A DNA stretch of 64,000 nucleotides, taken from NCBI GenBank assembly GCA_036245805.1, contig BTRK01000004.1, positions 38,404,907 to 38,468,906 of the forward strand, in the 5' to 3' direction. Positions 34,554 to 47,000 of this stretch are shown here, piece by piece. This DNA is from Pristionchus mayeri. Lineage: Eukaryota; Nematoda; Chromadorea; Rhabditida; Neodiplogasteridae. Below the pieces are notes generated by a model, which saw only the letters and a program-made list of their open reading frames with translations, was not told the origin of the DNA and made no database searches. Both the position numbers and the translations under genes were made by a program. Positions within the stretch are counted from its first letter, which is position 1; each line of letters opens with the position of its first letter.

Positions 34554-36057
34554 TCAAATCAAAATTCCTCGTTTTCCCTCGAAGAATGTTTGATGCTCAA
34601 ACTGCTTCTCATCGCTCAAAGACACATACTTATTGTTTTGAATTAATATAATCTGAAAGACGCTACCTTTCACGGTGTGATCATGTATAGTGTGTTCTTG
34701 GTATTCAACTTCATTTGGAATACAATTTACTGCTTCAAACCATACTTTCTTATCAAGTCTAGGCAGGAGCTAAGATAAATATAGTTGCCTTGCGTAGCGT
34801 AAACTGTATTATTATACCTCTATGATCTCTAGTGCATCTTCAACACTCAGATATCCGGTGAATCCATTGCCAATCAGCCGAAGCTTGTCCAGTTTTCGCT
34901 CGAACATTCCAACAATTGTCGATTGTATATGGTCTTCCAGAAAATAGTATCGATCACAATTATCATTGATTTTCAGGGAAATAAATAACGATTCTATCAA
35001 TGTGGAAATGTTTAGAAGAAAATCGGCTGAAAAATGTTATTCAATAATAATTCACTGGCAAAACATACCTGGCTTTGAAATGCGATTATTACTATAATAT
35101 ATTTTTAGGTTCTGTACTCCACAATTCTCGATGGTATCGATGATGATATCCCTGAAATGTTATCTCATGACAGTTTTCTTCCGCGAGTCCTTACGCTGCG
35201 CAATCCGTAATTGCGTTTGTGATTAGAACGAGTTTCTCGAAATTGCGTTCTACTGAGTAATTTGCTGATGTTCGCTTTCGAATCCTCCATTAACATATTA
35301 ACACATGTGGTGCTATCGAATATTACTTTTCCAACTATTTGACTTCCCATGCAACGTCCGAAAAAATCTGACGAATCATGTTCATTACGATCGAAAACCA
35401 CGGCGTATGTCTGGAAAAAAAAATCGATTACAAATCATGGTTTTCGTTTATTCTTGTCTCTCTTGTTAGTAGTGTACTTAATTTCAATTTGAATTTAAAA
35501 TTAGACATATAACTAACGATGATACTATTCCGATGTTTCCGATTTTCGAGACTTATGTACTTTGAATATTTGAGAGATGAATCACAAACAAATCGACGTG
35601 TAAACACTTTGTTGTTGTTAATTGGAACATCAACCGCGACCCGAAGCTAAAAAAATGTGGACACTGATCATAAAACAAATCTTCTTACATTTCCATAGGT
35701 GAGGCAGTGCAATCTCACTTCTTTAACGAGCGAAATATTTGTTTTGCGCATGACATACTCGTCAGCAAACGATTTTAGCGTTCGTGAAGACTGTAAATCA
35801 GTGCTGCATTTTAATGTAAATTATTAACTTACTAATCTGAAGGTGTGATCCGATTGGGCACAATATTCGAAAATCTCCCAAATAACATCGCGGGGTAACT
35901 GCTCAAAAGGCGATAGAACAGTTACTCTCAGAGGACATGCATTAACGTCTGCCAAGGTTGGGTGCATTTCTTGGAACACTTCATCAATGATTGCAGAGTC
36001 GGGCTACCTAGTCTTCCAAACTGACGATTTGCTTGTCCTTGAAGACTTGTTGCCCAT
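34554..36057 (-). pseudogene. F-box pseudogene F6
   Basis: Exons are 36057-35833, 35790-35689, 35646-35518, 35410-35195, 35151-35069, 35026-34818 and 34769-34554. The F-box is FEQLPRDVIWEIFEYCAQSD. Exon 1 has an in-frame TAG at 36004-36006, where F5 has TGG. Exon 4 is 216 nt instead of 215 and shifts frame, so the expected LVLITNAITDCAA reads in another frame. Later exons are open, and the last one is long, ending EGKRGILI. Exons 2, 3 and 5 have the same lengths as in F5 and F7, which shows recent tandem duplication. Confidence 0.8.
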
Positions 36058-36189
36058 GTCAGAGTGAAGGAATCAACGGAGGGACAAAGGGGTGAATAAT
36101 GAGTAGGAATTGGACTGTCACTCAAGAACCGCCCACCTATCGCACCATGATGTGAAGGAATACGGCAATCCACAGGGAAATAGAGAGAA

Positions 36190-38211
36190 AATACATATGA
36201 GAGGAATCGCGAGAGAATCGAGCACTCAGCGGAGGTGAATTCAAATTTGTCCTATCTGGCTGAAATTTTCGTGAGAAGTATTTTGGATGATGCTCTTTCA
36301 AACTGCGTCGTCAGAATTTTGATATCGGTCGTCATCGTCGAGATTCAGAAGGTCAAACTTGGTACAATCACTTTTCGACATTCAAATCGCAATCACTTAA
36401 ATGATCATAACTCCGTTTATAAATAAAATAAGATAGAAGGCCGTTCTTTGTTTCGTAAGAAAGCTACCATCATTCTCTATAACTTTTATGTTGACGATGT
36501 CATTCGTTGTGCTAGTCCTGGTTCGGGGTGGTTGGGTTCACTAAAAATGGCTGTTCTCAAAAAATCTGAAAAACGTCTTGAGATCGGGTGCTTTTTTTAT
36601 TGACCCTATGGTGAGCTATCTTGTGCCCAAAAAGCAGGCAAATCGAGATGGGGAAAAAATGGGCTCACTTTTTGTACGGTGACCCAGAAATCGGTCCCTG
36701 ACAGCAATACTTCCAAAGCTCTAATTGGCCTCTATTGGGTGCCAATACATTCAAAAACATTCAAAAACAAAAACAACATTATAAGTTGATTCCCCAATAG
36801 CTGTACCACTTACATCAGTCAAAATTACGGTAGGACCTCAAATTCAAAAATCGAGATTTTGATCCTCAACAACCTATAGGATGGGTGCTACTGCTCTAAA
36901 TAGGTTCAAAGCCATGTAGGAAAATCCCTTGAAACGTATCAAACAAAGTGGGAACGTATAAAGACGCTATTTCATCGGCAAGATCCAAGGAAATGCACAA
37001 AAGTGTAAATCGGTCCAAAATTGACATTCGGACCTGTCCCTAGGCTAGAAATGTAGAGAACAACGAACTAAACATTCTATCTGTTGAAAGTGAGCTTCTA
37101 TCTTTTCGTTTACGTGAGCTACAGAGCCTAGAAGTTGGCAGAAATAGGCGGTCGAGGCGCGCAAGGGAGCGCTAAATGGAGGGGAGAGAGAGGGAGGTCA
37201 GGCGGCGAGAGCGCCAGACGGTTAGAGCACGCGCTCTCGGGGGATTCTAGCCCATTTCTTCCCAAATTCTAGGCTCTATAGCTTTCTTCAACGAACAGAT
37301 AGAAGCTCACTTTCAACAGATAAAATGTTTGGCTCGTTGTTCTCTACATTTCTAGCCTAGGGACAGGTCCGAATGTCAATTTTGGACCGATTTACACTTT
37401 TGTGCATTTCCTTGGATCTAGCCGATGAAATAGCGTCTTTATACGTGCCCACTTTGTTTGATACGTTTCAAGGGATGTTCCTACATGGCTTTGAACCTAT
37501 TTAGAGCAGTAGCACCCATCCTATAGGTTGTTGAGGATCAAAATCTCGATTTTTGAATTTGAGGTCCTACCGTAATTTTGACTGATGAAAGTGGTACAGC
37601 TATTGGGGGAACAACTTATAATGTTGTTTTTGTTTTTGAATGTTTTTGAATGTATTTGCACCCAATATAGGTCAATTAGAGCTTTGGAAGTATTGCTGTC
37701 AGGGACCGATTTCTGGGTCACCGTACAAAAAGTGAGCCCATTTTTTTCCCCATCTCGATTTGCCTGCTTTTTGGGCACAATATAGCTCACCATAGGATCA
37801 ATAAAAAAAGCACCCGATCTCAAGACGTTTTTCCGATTTTTTGAGAACAGCCATTTTTAGTGAACCCAACCAGCCCGAACCAGGACGAGCACAACGAATG
37901 ACATCGTCAACATAAAAGTTATAGAGCATTATGGTAGCTTTCTTACGAAACAAAGAACGACCTTCTATCTTATTTTTAAATGGATTTATGATCATTTAAG
38001 TGAGCGCGATTTGAATGTCGAAAAGTGATAGTGCCAAGTTTGACCTTCTGAATCTCGACGATGACGACATATATCAAAATTCTGACGACACGAAAGAGCA
38101 TCATCCAAAATACTTTTCACGAAAATTTCAGCCAGATTGGACAAATTTGAAATTCTCCGCCGCTAGCCGCCCTAAAATGCTCGATTCTCTCGCGATTCCT
38201 CTCATATGTAG
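36190..38211. mobile_element. Giant palindrome P2
   Basis: It is about 2.0 kb. The ends TACATATGAG and CTCATATGTA are inverted, and the arms of about 950 bp meet around a hinge at 37130-37260. The hinge is rich in G and A (GGAGGGGAGAGAGAGGGAGG at about 37179). Short indels distinguish the arms. It lies between tandem F-box copies F6 and F7. The arm segment AAAATGGGCTCACTTTTTG is related to AAAGATGGGCTCATTTTGC in P1. No target duplication was recognised. Confidence 0.75.
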
Positions 38212-39544
38212 ACAAATTCATATTGATGAAAATTTCAGCTGTGCTACTTTTGGTCGCGTATAGTATTTCTTCTGATCACGTTGAATGCTGGCCTGGCATC
38301 TAGGTGCGTCCGATTAGGACGGAATTTCCGGCGTCAATCAATTTTCGAAATGCTATCAGAAAAAAAAGTAAATTATGAATTGTTTATCAAATGCATTATA
38401 TTCGATCATTGCACATAGCAGAAGTGAATAGTTAGGTGATATTACGTCGGAAATAATATTTTTTTAGAAGCTGATAATCTGTTTGGTTGACTATAAACGA
38501 TAATTTGATATTGCGCTCAAATCAGAATTCCTCGTTTTCCCTCGAAGAATGTTTGATGCCCAGACTGTCTCTCTTCACTCAAAGAAAATAATTTTTGCTT
38601 AATAATAAAATCATCGCTACCTTTCACCGAGTGATCATTAACAACGTTCTCTTGGTCTTCGACATCATGTTGAAAGCAGTGATAGCTTCAAACCATACTC
38701 TCTTTTTTAGCATCGGTAGAATCTAGTAGCAAAAACTTGTTGCATTTTGTTTAGACTAATCACGATGTAATTGTACCTCTCCGAGTTCTAGAGCGTCTTG
38801 TGTATTGAAATATCCCGAGTAACCGATGGTCAGTCGAAGTTTATCGAGTTCCCTCTCAAACATGCCAATAATTACTGATTTCCAATGCGAACTATTCATG
38901 AAATTGTTGATATCGCTATTATTCCCGATTCTCATGTGAATATCCATCGATTCAACTAGTTCCCACATTCTTACAAAACAATTTACTAAAATAATGCATT
39001 TTAATAATTAACGAAGAACATCAAACCTGGTTTTGAAATGATAATATTACGATAATATATTGTCAGTTTCATAACTCCACAATTCTCGATGGTCGTACTG
39101 ATAATATCTCTGAAAATATATACAATTCTTTTGTTCATGATTGATCAATCACTCTGCGAAATCCGTAAGTGTGTTTGTGACAAAAACGAGTTCCAAAAAC
39201 GAGGAATTGTCTTCCGTAGAGCAATGCGCTTATCTTCTCTTTGGAACACTCCATTAACGGATTAACACTTGTGCAATCGAATTTTACTTTTCCACCAATT
39301 TGATTTCCCATGCAATGTCCCAACAATTCTGCCGAATCATGATCATGCTGATCAAAATCGACAGCGTATGCCTGGCAAAGATTTCAAAATTATCCAAATA
39401 TCATATTGCATTTATTAGAAAAGTTGTAATAATAATTAGATATATTAAATTTGGATACATAACTAGATGGCAATCTACTAACGGTGCAGGGCATTTTCAG
39501 AGTTAGTTGTTTGTCGAGAGGTACGTATCTCTTAATACCGATAT

Positions 39545-42471
39545 ACAATCAATCAATCAATTTATCTTATCAGGCGGAAACGCTCAGAAGATGATAGGTC
39601 GGTAGTCTTCATAAGTTGCACTCCACCAATGGCTGCCAATAGCTCGGGATAGGTCGTCTCTCCATCGCGCGCGAGGCTTTCCGGGGGGACGAGTCCTATT
39701 GAATGGAGTCCAGACAGTTGTCGCACGGCTCCACTGTTCCACTCCCATTCTTCTGATCTTGAGGGCCCAGCGCGCTTTTCGTTTCAATCCTTCCTCATTC
39801 CAGTCTCTCAGCTTGGTAATCCCTCTCACGCGGTCATTCCTCCATCTGTCCCTCAGCGTGACTCCAAGCATCTTTCTTTCCATCTTCCTCTGGGTGACTC
39901 TCAGCCTCTCCTTCTCGCTAGATCTCAGAGCCCATACTTCACACCCATAGAGAACTGTAGCCGTGATGCAGCTCTCGAAGACTCTCCTCCTGATCTTGAT
40001 GGACAGAATTCGAGAAGATAGGAGGTGCGAGAGCTTACTCCAGGCCAGCCACCCTAATCGAATCCGGTGTTCTATTTCGTCGGAATGATCCAAGGGAAGA
40101 GCTATTCTTCCTCCGAGATAGGTGGCGCTATCGACGAATTCGAATCGCAGATTGCCGATGATTATTGGATTGCGGGTAGAGGTGCAGGAGGTGAGGAGGT
40201 TGGTCTTGCTTGCATTCACTTCGAGACCAACTCGGCTGCACGCGTCCATCAGCTTCTTCAGCATTCGTTCCAGCTCGGGTCGAGATTTGGCAACGAGAGC
40301 CACGTCATCGGCATACTCCAAGTGGCAAAGGTTCCTTCCGTCGATTCTAATTCCATCTGACTCCCAGTCAATGTTGTCCATGGCTGATCGTAGCACTGCG
40401 TTGAAGAGACGAGGGGAGAGGGTATCCCCTTGGCGGACTCCTCGACGCACAGTCACAGGAACGAGCTCCTCATTAACTCGAATGAGTGTAGAGGAGGACT
40501 CGTAGAGACGGCGCAACATGTGGACGAGGGAGGGATGGGCTCCGAACGAGAAGAGGGCTTGCCAGCAGGCATTCCACTCCACACAGTCGAACGCCTTCTT
40601 GAAGTCGACGAACGCCAAGTAGATTGGGATACCGTACTCGGAGGTTCTTTCAGCGACCTGCTTGATGGCATGCAGGTTGTCGAGAGTACTGTAGCCGCGC
40701 CGGAAGCCGGTTTGGGTCGAGGACTCTGTTTCTTCAAGCACAGTTTCGAGTCTCTGAAGAATGACTTTGGTCATTGTCTTCAGGGAAACGGTGAGGAGGG
40801 AGATGGGACGGAAGTTCCCAATGTTGGTAGGGTCTCCTTTCTTGTGCAGAAGAGTGACAATTGCTTCGGTCAGGTCGCTTGGAACAGCCTCTCCATCTAC
40901 CAGATAGTTGAGTAGATCAGCGATAACGGGAGCAAGGTGGTTTCGAGAGTGGTATAGCATATCAGGGAGAATGCCATCCGAACCGGGTGAGTGACCACAC
41001 TTGAGTTGGGACATCGCTTTGCTGACCTCATCGGGTAGGAAGGGAGGAAGGGGATCCAGAGGCTGAGGAGGGACTGGGAGTGGACACGGAACTGCAGGGG
41101 TGTAGAGACCGTCAAAGAAGCTCTGGACCACTGTCTTGGTAGCTGCTTGAGAGAGAGCACCAGTTACAGGGTGGGGAACTAGAAGGCGCTTCTTTGAGGT
41201 TTGCAGACTCAGCATGCTCTTCACGATGCTCCTTCCCATGGTTGCTGCTTGCCGTGCTTGCGCCTCCTTTCGCTTCCTGATGTCATCGACGAAACTCGTC
41301 CGGGCAGCTTTGCAGGCAGCTGAGTAGGCGACAGCTTGTTGGGAGTTGGATTGCAATTCATGGCGCATCGCTAGGAGCTTCCGCGTTCCACTCGAGATCC
41401 AAGAAGGGGATTGGCGCTTCCTCCAGCAGTTCGTTGCCGCGGTCTCCGTGAAAGCCTTTACCGTAGTATAGGCGTCGGCGGCAGAACTGGGGCGGGCAAG
41501 GGGCAGTGACGCGAGAAGGTTTGCGTTGACAGTAAAAGCGGTTCGATCGAAATCTAGCCGCTCCCTGCATCTTTTCTGCCTCGCCTTGCCAGGGAGGGAG
41601 AGGCACATCCGAACAAGGCGATGGTCGGAGTCAAACTCAAACCGACCAACGACTCCACAGTTGACTACTCTCGCTGTGGCGGGCGCTGCAACGTAGTCAA
41701 TTTGGTGGAATGCGGAGCCGTTTGGGGATCGCCAGGTCCAGATTCGACCGTGCCGTCTCTTGGGGAACGTGTTCAGGATGCGCAGTCTGTTCCTCACGCA
41801 GAGCTCAGTGAAGCAGCGTCCGCGTGAGTTCGGTGTGGGAGAGGCAAAGTTACCGACAAATCTTTCATTGCCAGGTTCCCTCGCCACTCGACAGTTGAAG
41901 TCACCAACCAGAACTGGCATATGGCCTTTTGGGGCACTCCGCAGGGCGGTCTCAACCTGGTCTAGGAAGTCTTCATACGCGTCGTCATCGTAGGAAGACG
42001 TAGGGGCGTAAGCGCAGACCAGGAAGAGCCGTAGGTCGGGAAGGAGCAGAGTGGCCAAACGAGGGGAGAGGCCATTGAACACAGCTCCGCGCGCGAGTTG
42101 CGGTCGAAGCAAAAATGCCACGCCATGGGAAGCAGTGGGCCCGCCCGAGTGGTAGACTACAGTGCCTGAGGATGTAAGATTGAACGAGGCACAACCCACA
42201 ATCCTGGCTTCCTGCACTGCAACCACGTCCCACTTGATCTTGTCGAGGGCGAGTTCCATCTCCGACTGCTTCTCCCTTGGGCCGAGCGTCCTGGCGTTGA
42301 TGGTGCCGATGTAGAAGTGGCGACCCATCATGGCGGCGTACAACTCCCGCGTGCCAACGCGTCTGGGAGAGGGAATCCGGGCGGGCGGAACCGGAGACGG
42401 AGAGACGAAATCGCACTCAACCGCTCGCCACACACTTGAGAACCCAGAATGATATACGAATCACATATAAT
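39545..42471 (-). mobile_element. RTE-like LINE, full length, recent insertion
   Basis: The 2.9-kb non-LTR retrotransposon is flanked by a perfect 10-bp duplication ATACCGATAT (39535-39544 and 42472-42481). Its 3' end, at the left, carries a short simple tail of ATTG repeats, as in RTE-type elements. The 5' junction holds a second copy of about 20 bp of the neighbouring exon (TATATGTGATTCGTATATC), filler expected from template switching at integration. The body is one long ORF. Confidence 0.85.
39584..42331 (-). CDS. LINE endonuclease-reverse transcriptase
   Basis: About 915 residues from the first ATG; an open frame without ATG extends about 34 codons further upstream. The N-terminal apurinic-type endonuclease starts GTINARTLGPREKQ and has VVAVQEARI, VLVGDFNCRV and DSDHRLVRM. 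The reverse transcriptase includes NFRPISLL, TGFRRGYSTLDNLHAIKQV, AFVDFKKAFDCVEW with its catalytic Asp, VRRGVRQGDTLSP and LEYADDVALVAK, the YADD catalytic box. A thumb-like region (ITATVLYGCEVW) and a basic C-terminus (PGKPRARWRDDL) follow. It makes cDNA by target-primed reverse transcription. All motifs are intact and there is no stop or frameshift, so it may be active. RTE/BovB-like by overall design; the clade is from memory. Confidence 0.9.
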   Translation of the reverse strand: MMGRHFYIGTINARTLGPREKQSEMELALDKIKWDVVAVQEARIVGCASFNLTSSGTVVYHSGGPTASHGVAFLLRPQLARGAVFNGLSPRLATLLLPDLRLFLVCAYAPTSSYDDDAYEDFLDQVETALRSAPKGHMPVLVGDFNCRVAREPGNERFVGNFASPTPNSRGRCFTELCVRNRLRILNTFPKRRHGRIWTWRSPNGSAFHQIDYVAAPATARVVNCGVVGRFEFDSDHRLVRMCLSLPGKARQKRCRERLDFDRTAFTVNANLLASLPLARPSSAADAYTTVKAFTETAATNCWRKRQSPSWISSGTRKLLAMRHELQSNSQQAVAYSAACKAARTSFVDDIRKRKEAQARQAATMGRSIVKSMLSLQTSKKRLLVPHPVTGALSQAATKTVVQSFFDGLYTPAVPCPLPVPPQPLDPLPPFLPDEVSKAMSQLKCGHSPGSDGILPDMLYHSRNHLAPVIADLLNYLVDGEAVPSDLTEAIVTLLHKKGDPTNIGNFRPISLLTVSLKTMTKVILQRLETVLEETESSTQTGFRRGYSTLDNLHAIKQVAERTSEYGIPIYLAFVDFKKAFDCVEWNACWQALFSFGAHPSLVHMLRRLYESSSTLIRVNEELVPVTVRRGVRQGDTLSPRLFNAVLRSAMDNIDWESDGIRIDGRNLCHLEYADDVALVAKSRPELERMLKKLMDACSRVGLEVNASKTNLLTSCTSTRNPIIIGNLRFEFVDSATYLGGRIALPLDHSDEIEHRIRLGWLAWSKLSHLLSSRILSIKIRRRVFESCITATVLYGCEVWALRSSEKERLRVTQRKMERKMLGVTLRDRWRNDRVRGITKLRDWNEEGLKRKARWALKIRRMGVEQWSRATTVWTPFNRTRPPGKPRARWRDDLSRAIGSHWWSATYEDYRPIIF

Positions 42472-43261
42472 ATACCGATATACGAATCACATATAACTCT
42501 GCGCTCAAACACGTTCTTGCTGCTGGTTGGAATATCAACAACAACTCGAAGCTAAATTAAATTTTAGACGCAATGCACACAAATAAAAATTCTCAATAGT
42601 TTTACTTTTGCATTGGAGAAGCAGTGCAATGTCACGTCGGCATCGATTGAGATATTCCTTTTGCACATCACATACGCATCAGCAATCGATTTTAGTCTTC
42701 GAGATGTCTGGCAATTTTAGGAAAATGAATTAACGTTACGTTTATAACTCACCAGTCTCAAGTTCAGATCCGAGTGTTTCGGACAGAATTCGAGAACGTC
42801 CCAAATAATATCGCGGGGTAGCTGTTCAAATGGCGATAGAAGAGTGATGGGAGTTTGGTGTTCTTTACGCACTTCCTCAAGGTTTTCAGAGTAGGCAGAC
42901 TTGGTCTTCGTTTGCTGTTCTCGACGTACTTTTTCAAGGACTGATCTCATGGAAAATCAGTACGACGATTTAGACTTCCGAGCAGGAGAATTATTCGTTC
43001 TTGAGAACTTGTTTCCCATATCAAGCTGATGAAGAGAATGAATAACGTATTAGTGACTATGAAGTAAGGAGGAGGAACTATTATTCCCAGGCACCGCACT
43101 CATCTAGCATCGTTTTGTGAAGTAATGGTACGCGCCGCTGGGAATAAGTGAGGATGTGCAAATACAATGCGTGTATGCATTTCTGAGGCATTTTGACTCG
43201 TGCATACTTAAATAATATTGAACTTGTGGTGCCGCTACACATTGCCACTTAAAACCTATTT

Positions 43262-43905
43262 TATGGATCCTTACATTTCATCACCTAAATTTTGAAACCT
43301 CGACTCTGGAACATTCAAATTGGACTCGGACAAAGAGGAATGGCACACTCGGACCCCATTATCATAGAACGTGATCTCTGGAACCGATGATCTCGCACTA
43401 TTGTCTCGCATACCAGACAATGCAAATCCGACAGATTGGAACACACATTGAGGACCCGATGATTTGGGAACTTGTTTTGCGAGTCTGATAAGACATGATA
43501 CATTCAAGGCAAGATTTGTTTTCCGTGTTTTCCTAATCTTAAGAGGCTGATTGTGGCAGGTCTCTGGACAGGTGTAAGATAAGAGAGGAGCAGTGGGCAG
43601 CCACGTCAGTAGAGGTGGACATGGGAAGTATCGGTATTGTGGCGTTTTTGTAGCTACTTTAAAAAATGATGAGCTTCATTTTTTTTCGAATGAAAACTTT
43701 CCAAACGATATATCCAGAGAATTCCCAAATCGTCGGGTCCTCAATGTTTGTTCCAATTTGTCTTATTTGCATTGTCTGGTATGCGAGACAATAGTGCGAG
43801 ATCATCGGTTCCAGAGATCACGTTCTATGATAATGGGGTCCGAGTGTGCCATTCCTCTTTGTCCGAGTCCAATTTGAAAGTTCAAGAGTTCAAGGGACGG
43901 ATTTT
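43262..43905. repeat. Foldback element with 200-bp arms
   Basis: Positions 43290-43480 and 43721-43890 are reverse complements (GTCTCGCATACCAGACAATG at the left arm, complement at the right). Mirror-image open stretches on both strands are a by-product of the repeat. The stem-to-stem spacer is about 250 bp. Confidence 0.7.
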
Positions 43906-44091
43906 GGTGGTCTCACGTTTCTTTCCGGATTTTCCAAAGTTCATGTTTCAATATTTCGGTGCGAAACTGTGAGGTTTTCAAATTATGGTGGCAATGTGTA
44001 GAGGCACCTGTATTACACTTTGTGCACAAAAATTCTCGATAGTTCGATAATAATAAATAGTATTTTTTATCGTTTTGCAAAATAAGACATA

Positions 44092-47000
44092 TCAAACTTC
44101 TCCTGCATGATGTTCTACAGACTTCGTACTTGGTGAATCATAAATGAATGCGTTTAGTAGGCTACGTATAATGATGAAGTTTAAATTGGAGGCCGAATTG
44201 GGAATGATTAGACCTCTCGCTTTGCCAGAGCTAAAACAGTCAATATTCACTGTATTTTAGAGCGTACTTACTGGAAACCTCTGCACACCTCGTAGCGATT
44301 GTCGTGAATCCCAACTTGCTTTTTACATAATCGAATATTAATCTGAAAATATTGAACATGATATCATTTTAAAACCGTGATTTCTGTAACGTTCAATATA
44401 GGCCGAACACAATTATGTTAACACAATCAGATTACGGCACACCTTTGGTAAACACGATTCATAATGAGGTGCAACAGTATTGCGACCACCGTGTTATTAA
44501 CAAATAGAAACATGACAATTAGGCGCAGCACCTAAATGGTATGACTGGAATGGACAAAACAATGGTCTCACGCTGTGAAATTGTTGATTCGAACAAGGCA
44601 TGCCAAATTTCGCAGATAGAATTAAGAATCCGGCTGGGAAAAGGAAAGTGCATGTTGAGCCCCATAGCTAAAAATGTATATAAATCCATCTCGTAAACGT
44701 ATACTGCCAATGCTACCTGTATCTGCAACATTTTGATTCCCTGATCCTTGCTCTTTCTAGCAGTTACGCTCGATATTGCCTTCTTCCCTCTTAAATTCGA
44801 TTATCGGATTCACCGGTTGAACATCCCCACTTGCGAAGCGCGTAAACACTGTAAATCAGAAGCCCAGGATAGAATAAGAAGCCGTAGATTAGAGTCAAAG
44901 ATAACAGAGCAAGTTCTAGAACAAGGATATTCCATAAAACATGAAAACATGAAAAGCAAACCTTTATCGAAGGCAGGCGTATCGAACATGTCTCCCCAAA
45001 CAAGAGTGTCAGGAACGTCGTGTAGCCAAGATAATTCCGATCTCTAAAATGGAAAATATGTAAAAATATTATTATATAAAAATATTACTAAAGCGGTACA
45101 TATTTTTTTTCATTTAAGAGACCGGATCGGTAAGATTGGACCTCCCCCCGGACCTGTTTCGTTAGCAATGAGATTCGGGCGCCCATCCTTTGTGCGTGTG
45201 TACCCCTTGGCCCCATGTACCACAAATGGGCACTGAATTCCTGATTCCTCCTGCGCACAGGAAAAAAATGGTCACAAATGTTAAAAATCGAAATTTCATA
45301 ATTTCTCAACCCGAAAAGGTGGAGTCAAAATCTCTTTGTTGTTGTTCTAGACATCACTAATAACCAAAATTTAACCATCCAAATCGAATCACACTCTATT
45401 GTTATGGTGGTTTCACATACAAAATTTTCACTTTTTCACACATACAGTTGAAATATTGAGAGACCCCCAGGTCTTACCATGCTTAAAATGTAGCCCATTG
45501 AATTCTGCATTGAATTTCGTAAAACCGATTTCAATTTCGTTTGTCCGTCATGATCTCCCTAAGGTCCGAAACTTTACGTGTTACATTTGGCTGGTCACGA
45601 TTTTTCGCATTTGTCATATATACCAACGTTTTTGTGTTTCTGTGGGTTTATTTATACGTTTAAATAATAATGACGTCAAATGGAACCGAAAAGAAATTTT
45701 GTGTATCCCATTCTGTAAAGTCGTGTTTCATACCCACCGAAGTTCTCTATTTTGTGCCTCTGAAATCCAGCTACACAAAGTCCTCTACAATGAACACCTA
45801 GCACGCTGAGTACTATGTACCGACGTAATTATATATCTCGCTTAAGAGATTGGTGTTCGGTTTTCAAGACAATTTTTCGTATGCTCCAAATCGCAAAATG
45901 GAGGTTGTCGACAAAAATTGATGGCGAGATGGCTGATGAAAACTACATAATTTAGTAATATTATGTCAATTTCAGCCCGTCCAGATCAAAAACTGCTGAG
46001 AAAACGCGAGTTTTTAAAATTTCTGAAAAATTACCTCTCGAACTCACGATTGGACCCCTGTTTGTGGTTCAAAATCTCATCAGATGTTTAGCCGATCGCA
46101 TGATCCTTATCATATACTTATAGTAGAGTAGAATGTAAGATGAAATATTGCGAAATTTGACCTGTGATTCACCGAAAGATATAAATGTGTTTTGATAAAT
46201 ATTACGAATAATGATATTTGCAAAATTAATATATTGGATTTTCTACGATTGTTCGTGAAAAATCAATAAGAACTGGATATAATTCATCGGAATGAAACTA
46301 ATTCTACCTAATATTGTTAGTTGTGATAATATTTGAACTGCTTTAAGAAATTAATATCTATCAAAAAATCGAAAATCGAAAATCGAAAATACCTTTAAAG
46401 ATACGTTTTAGCTGAATTATTTTGATTTGAATGCACTGAAAAAGTCATTTATCAGTAAAATACAATCGAACGGAACATAAATCGCAGAGAAATCAAAAAT
46501 AGTTTTTCATGATTTCTCACTTCTCCAAAATATTTTACTTATAATTTGCTTAATTTAATTGTTGGAAGAGGCTATTTGGCAATATTTCATCTTACATTCT
46601 ACTCTACTATAAGTTTATGATAAGGGTCACGCGATTGGCTAAACATCTGATGAGATTTTGAACCACAAACAGGGGTCCAATCGTGAGTTCGAGAGGTAAT
46701 TTTTCAGAAATTTTTAAAACCCGCGTTTTCTCAGCAGTTTTTGATCTGGATGGGCTTAAATTGACATAATATTACTAAATTATGTATTTTTCATCAGCCA
46801 TCTCGCCATCAATTTTTGTCGACAACCTCCATTTTGCGTTTTGGAGCATACGAAAAATTGTCTTGAAAACCGAGCACCAATCTCTTAAGCGAGATATATA
46901 ATTACGTCGGTACACAGTACTCAGCGTGCAAGGTGTTCATTGTAGAGGACTTTGTTTAGCTGGATTTCAGAGGCACAAAATAGAGAACTTCGGTGGGTAT

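Larger units (their letters stand above)
38517..43019 (-). pseudogene. F-box pseudogene F7, split by a LINE
   Basis: Exons are 43019-42753, 42707-42606, exon 3 in two pieces (about 42554-42472 and 39544-39491) around a LINE, 39371-39153, 39109-39027, 38985-38777 and 38722-38517. Exon 1 has a TGA at 42957-42959, before the F-box (FEQLPRDIIWDVLEFCPKH). Without the LINE, exon 3 would be the family length of 129 nt. Exon 4 is 219 nt and loses frame. Exon 7 loses frame before a segment still recognisable as ENVVNDHSVKGS. It was probably dead before or soon after the LINE arrived. Confidence 0.8.

Noticed and set aside
39699..42416. Several 80-160-codon ORFs overlapping the LINE on both strands
   Set aside because: Shadow frames of the long LINE ORF, which alone has the endonuclease and reverse transcriptase motifs.
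43271..43972. Mirror-image ORFs of 70-90 codons
   Set aside because: By-products of the foldback at 43262-43905.
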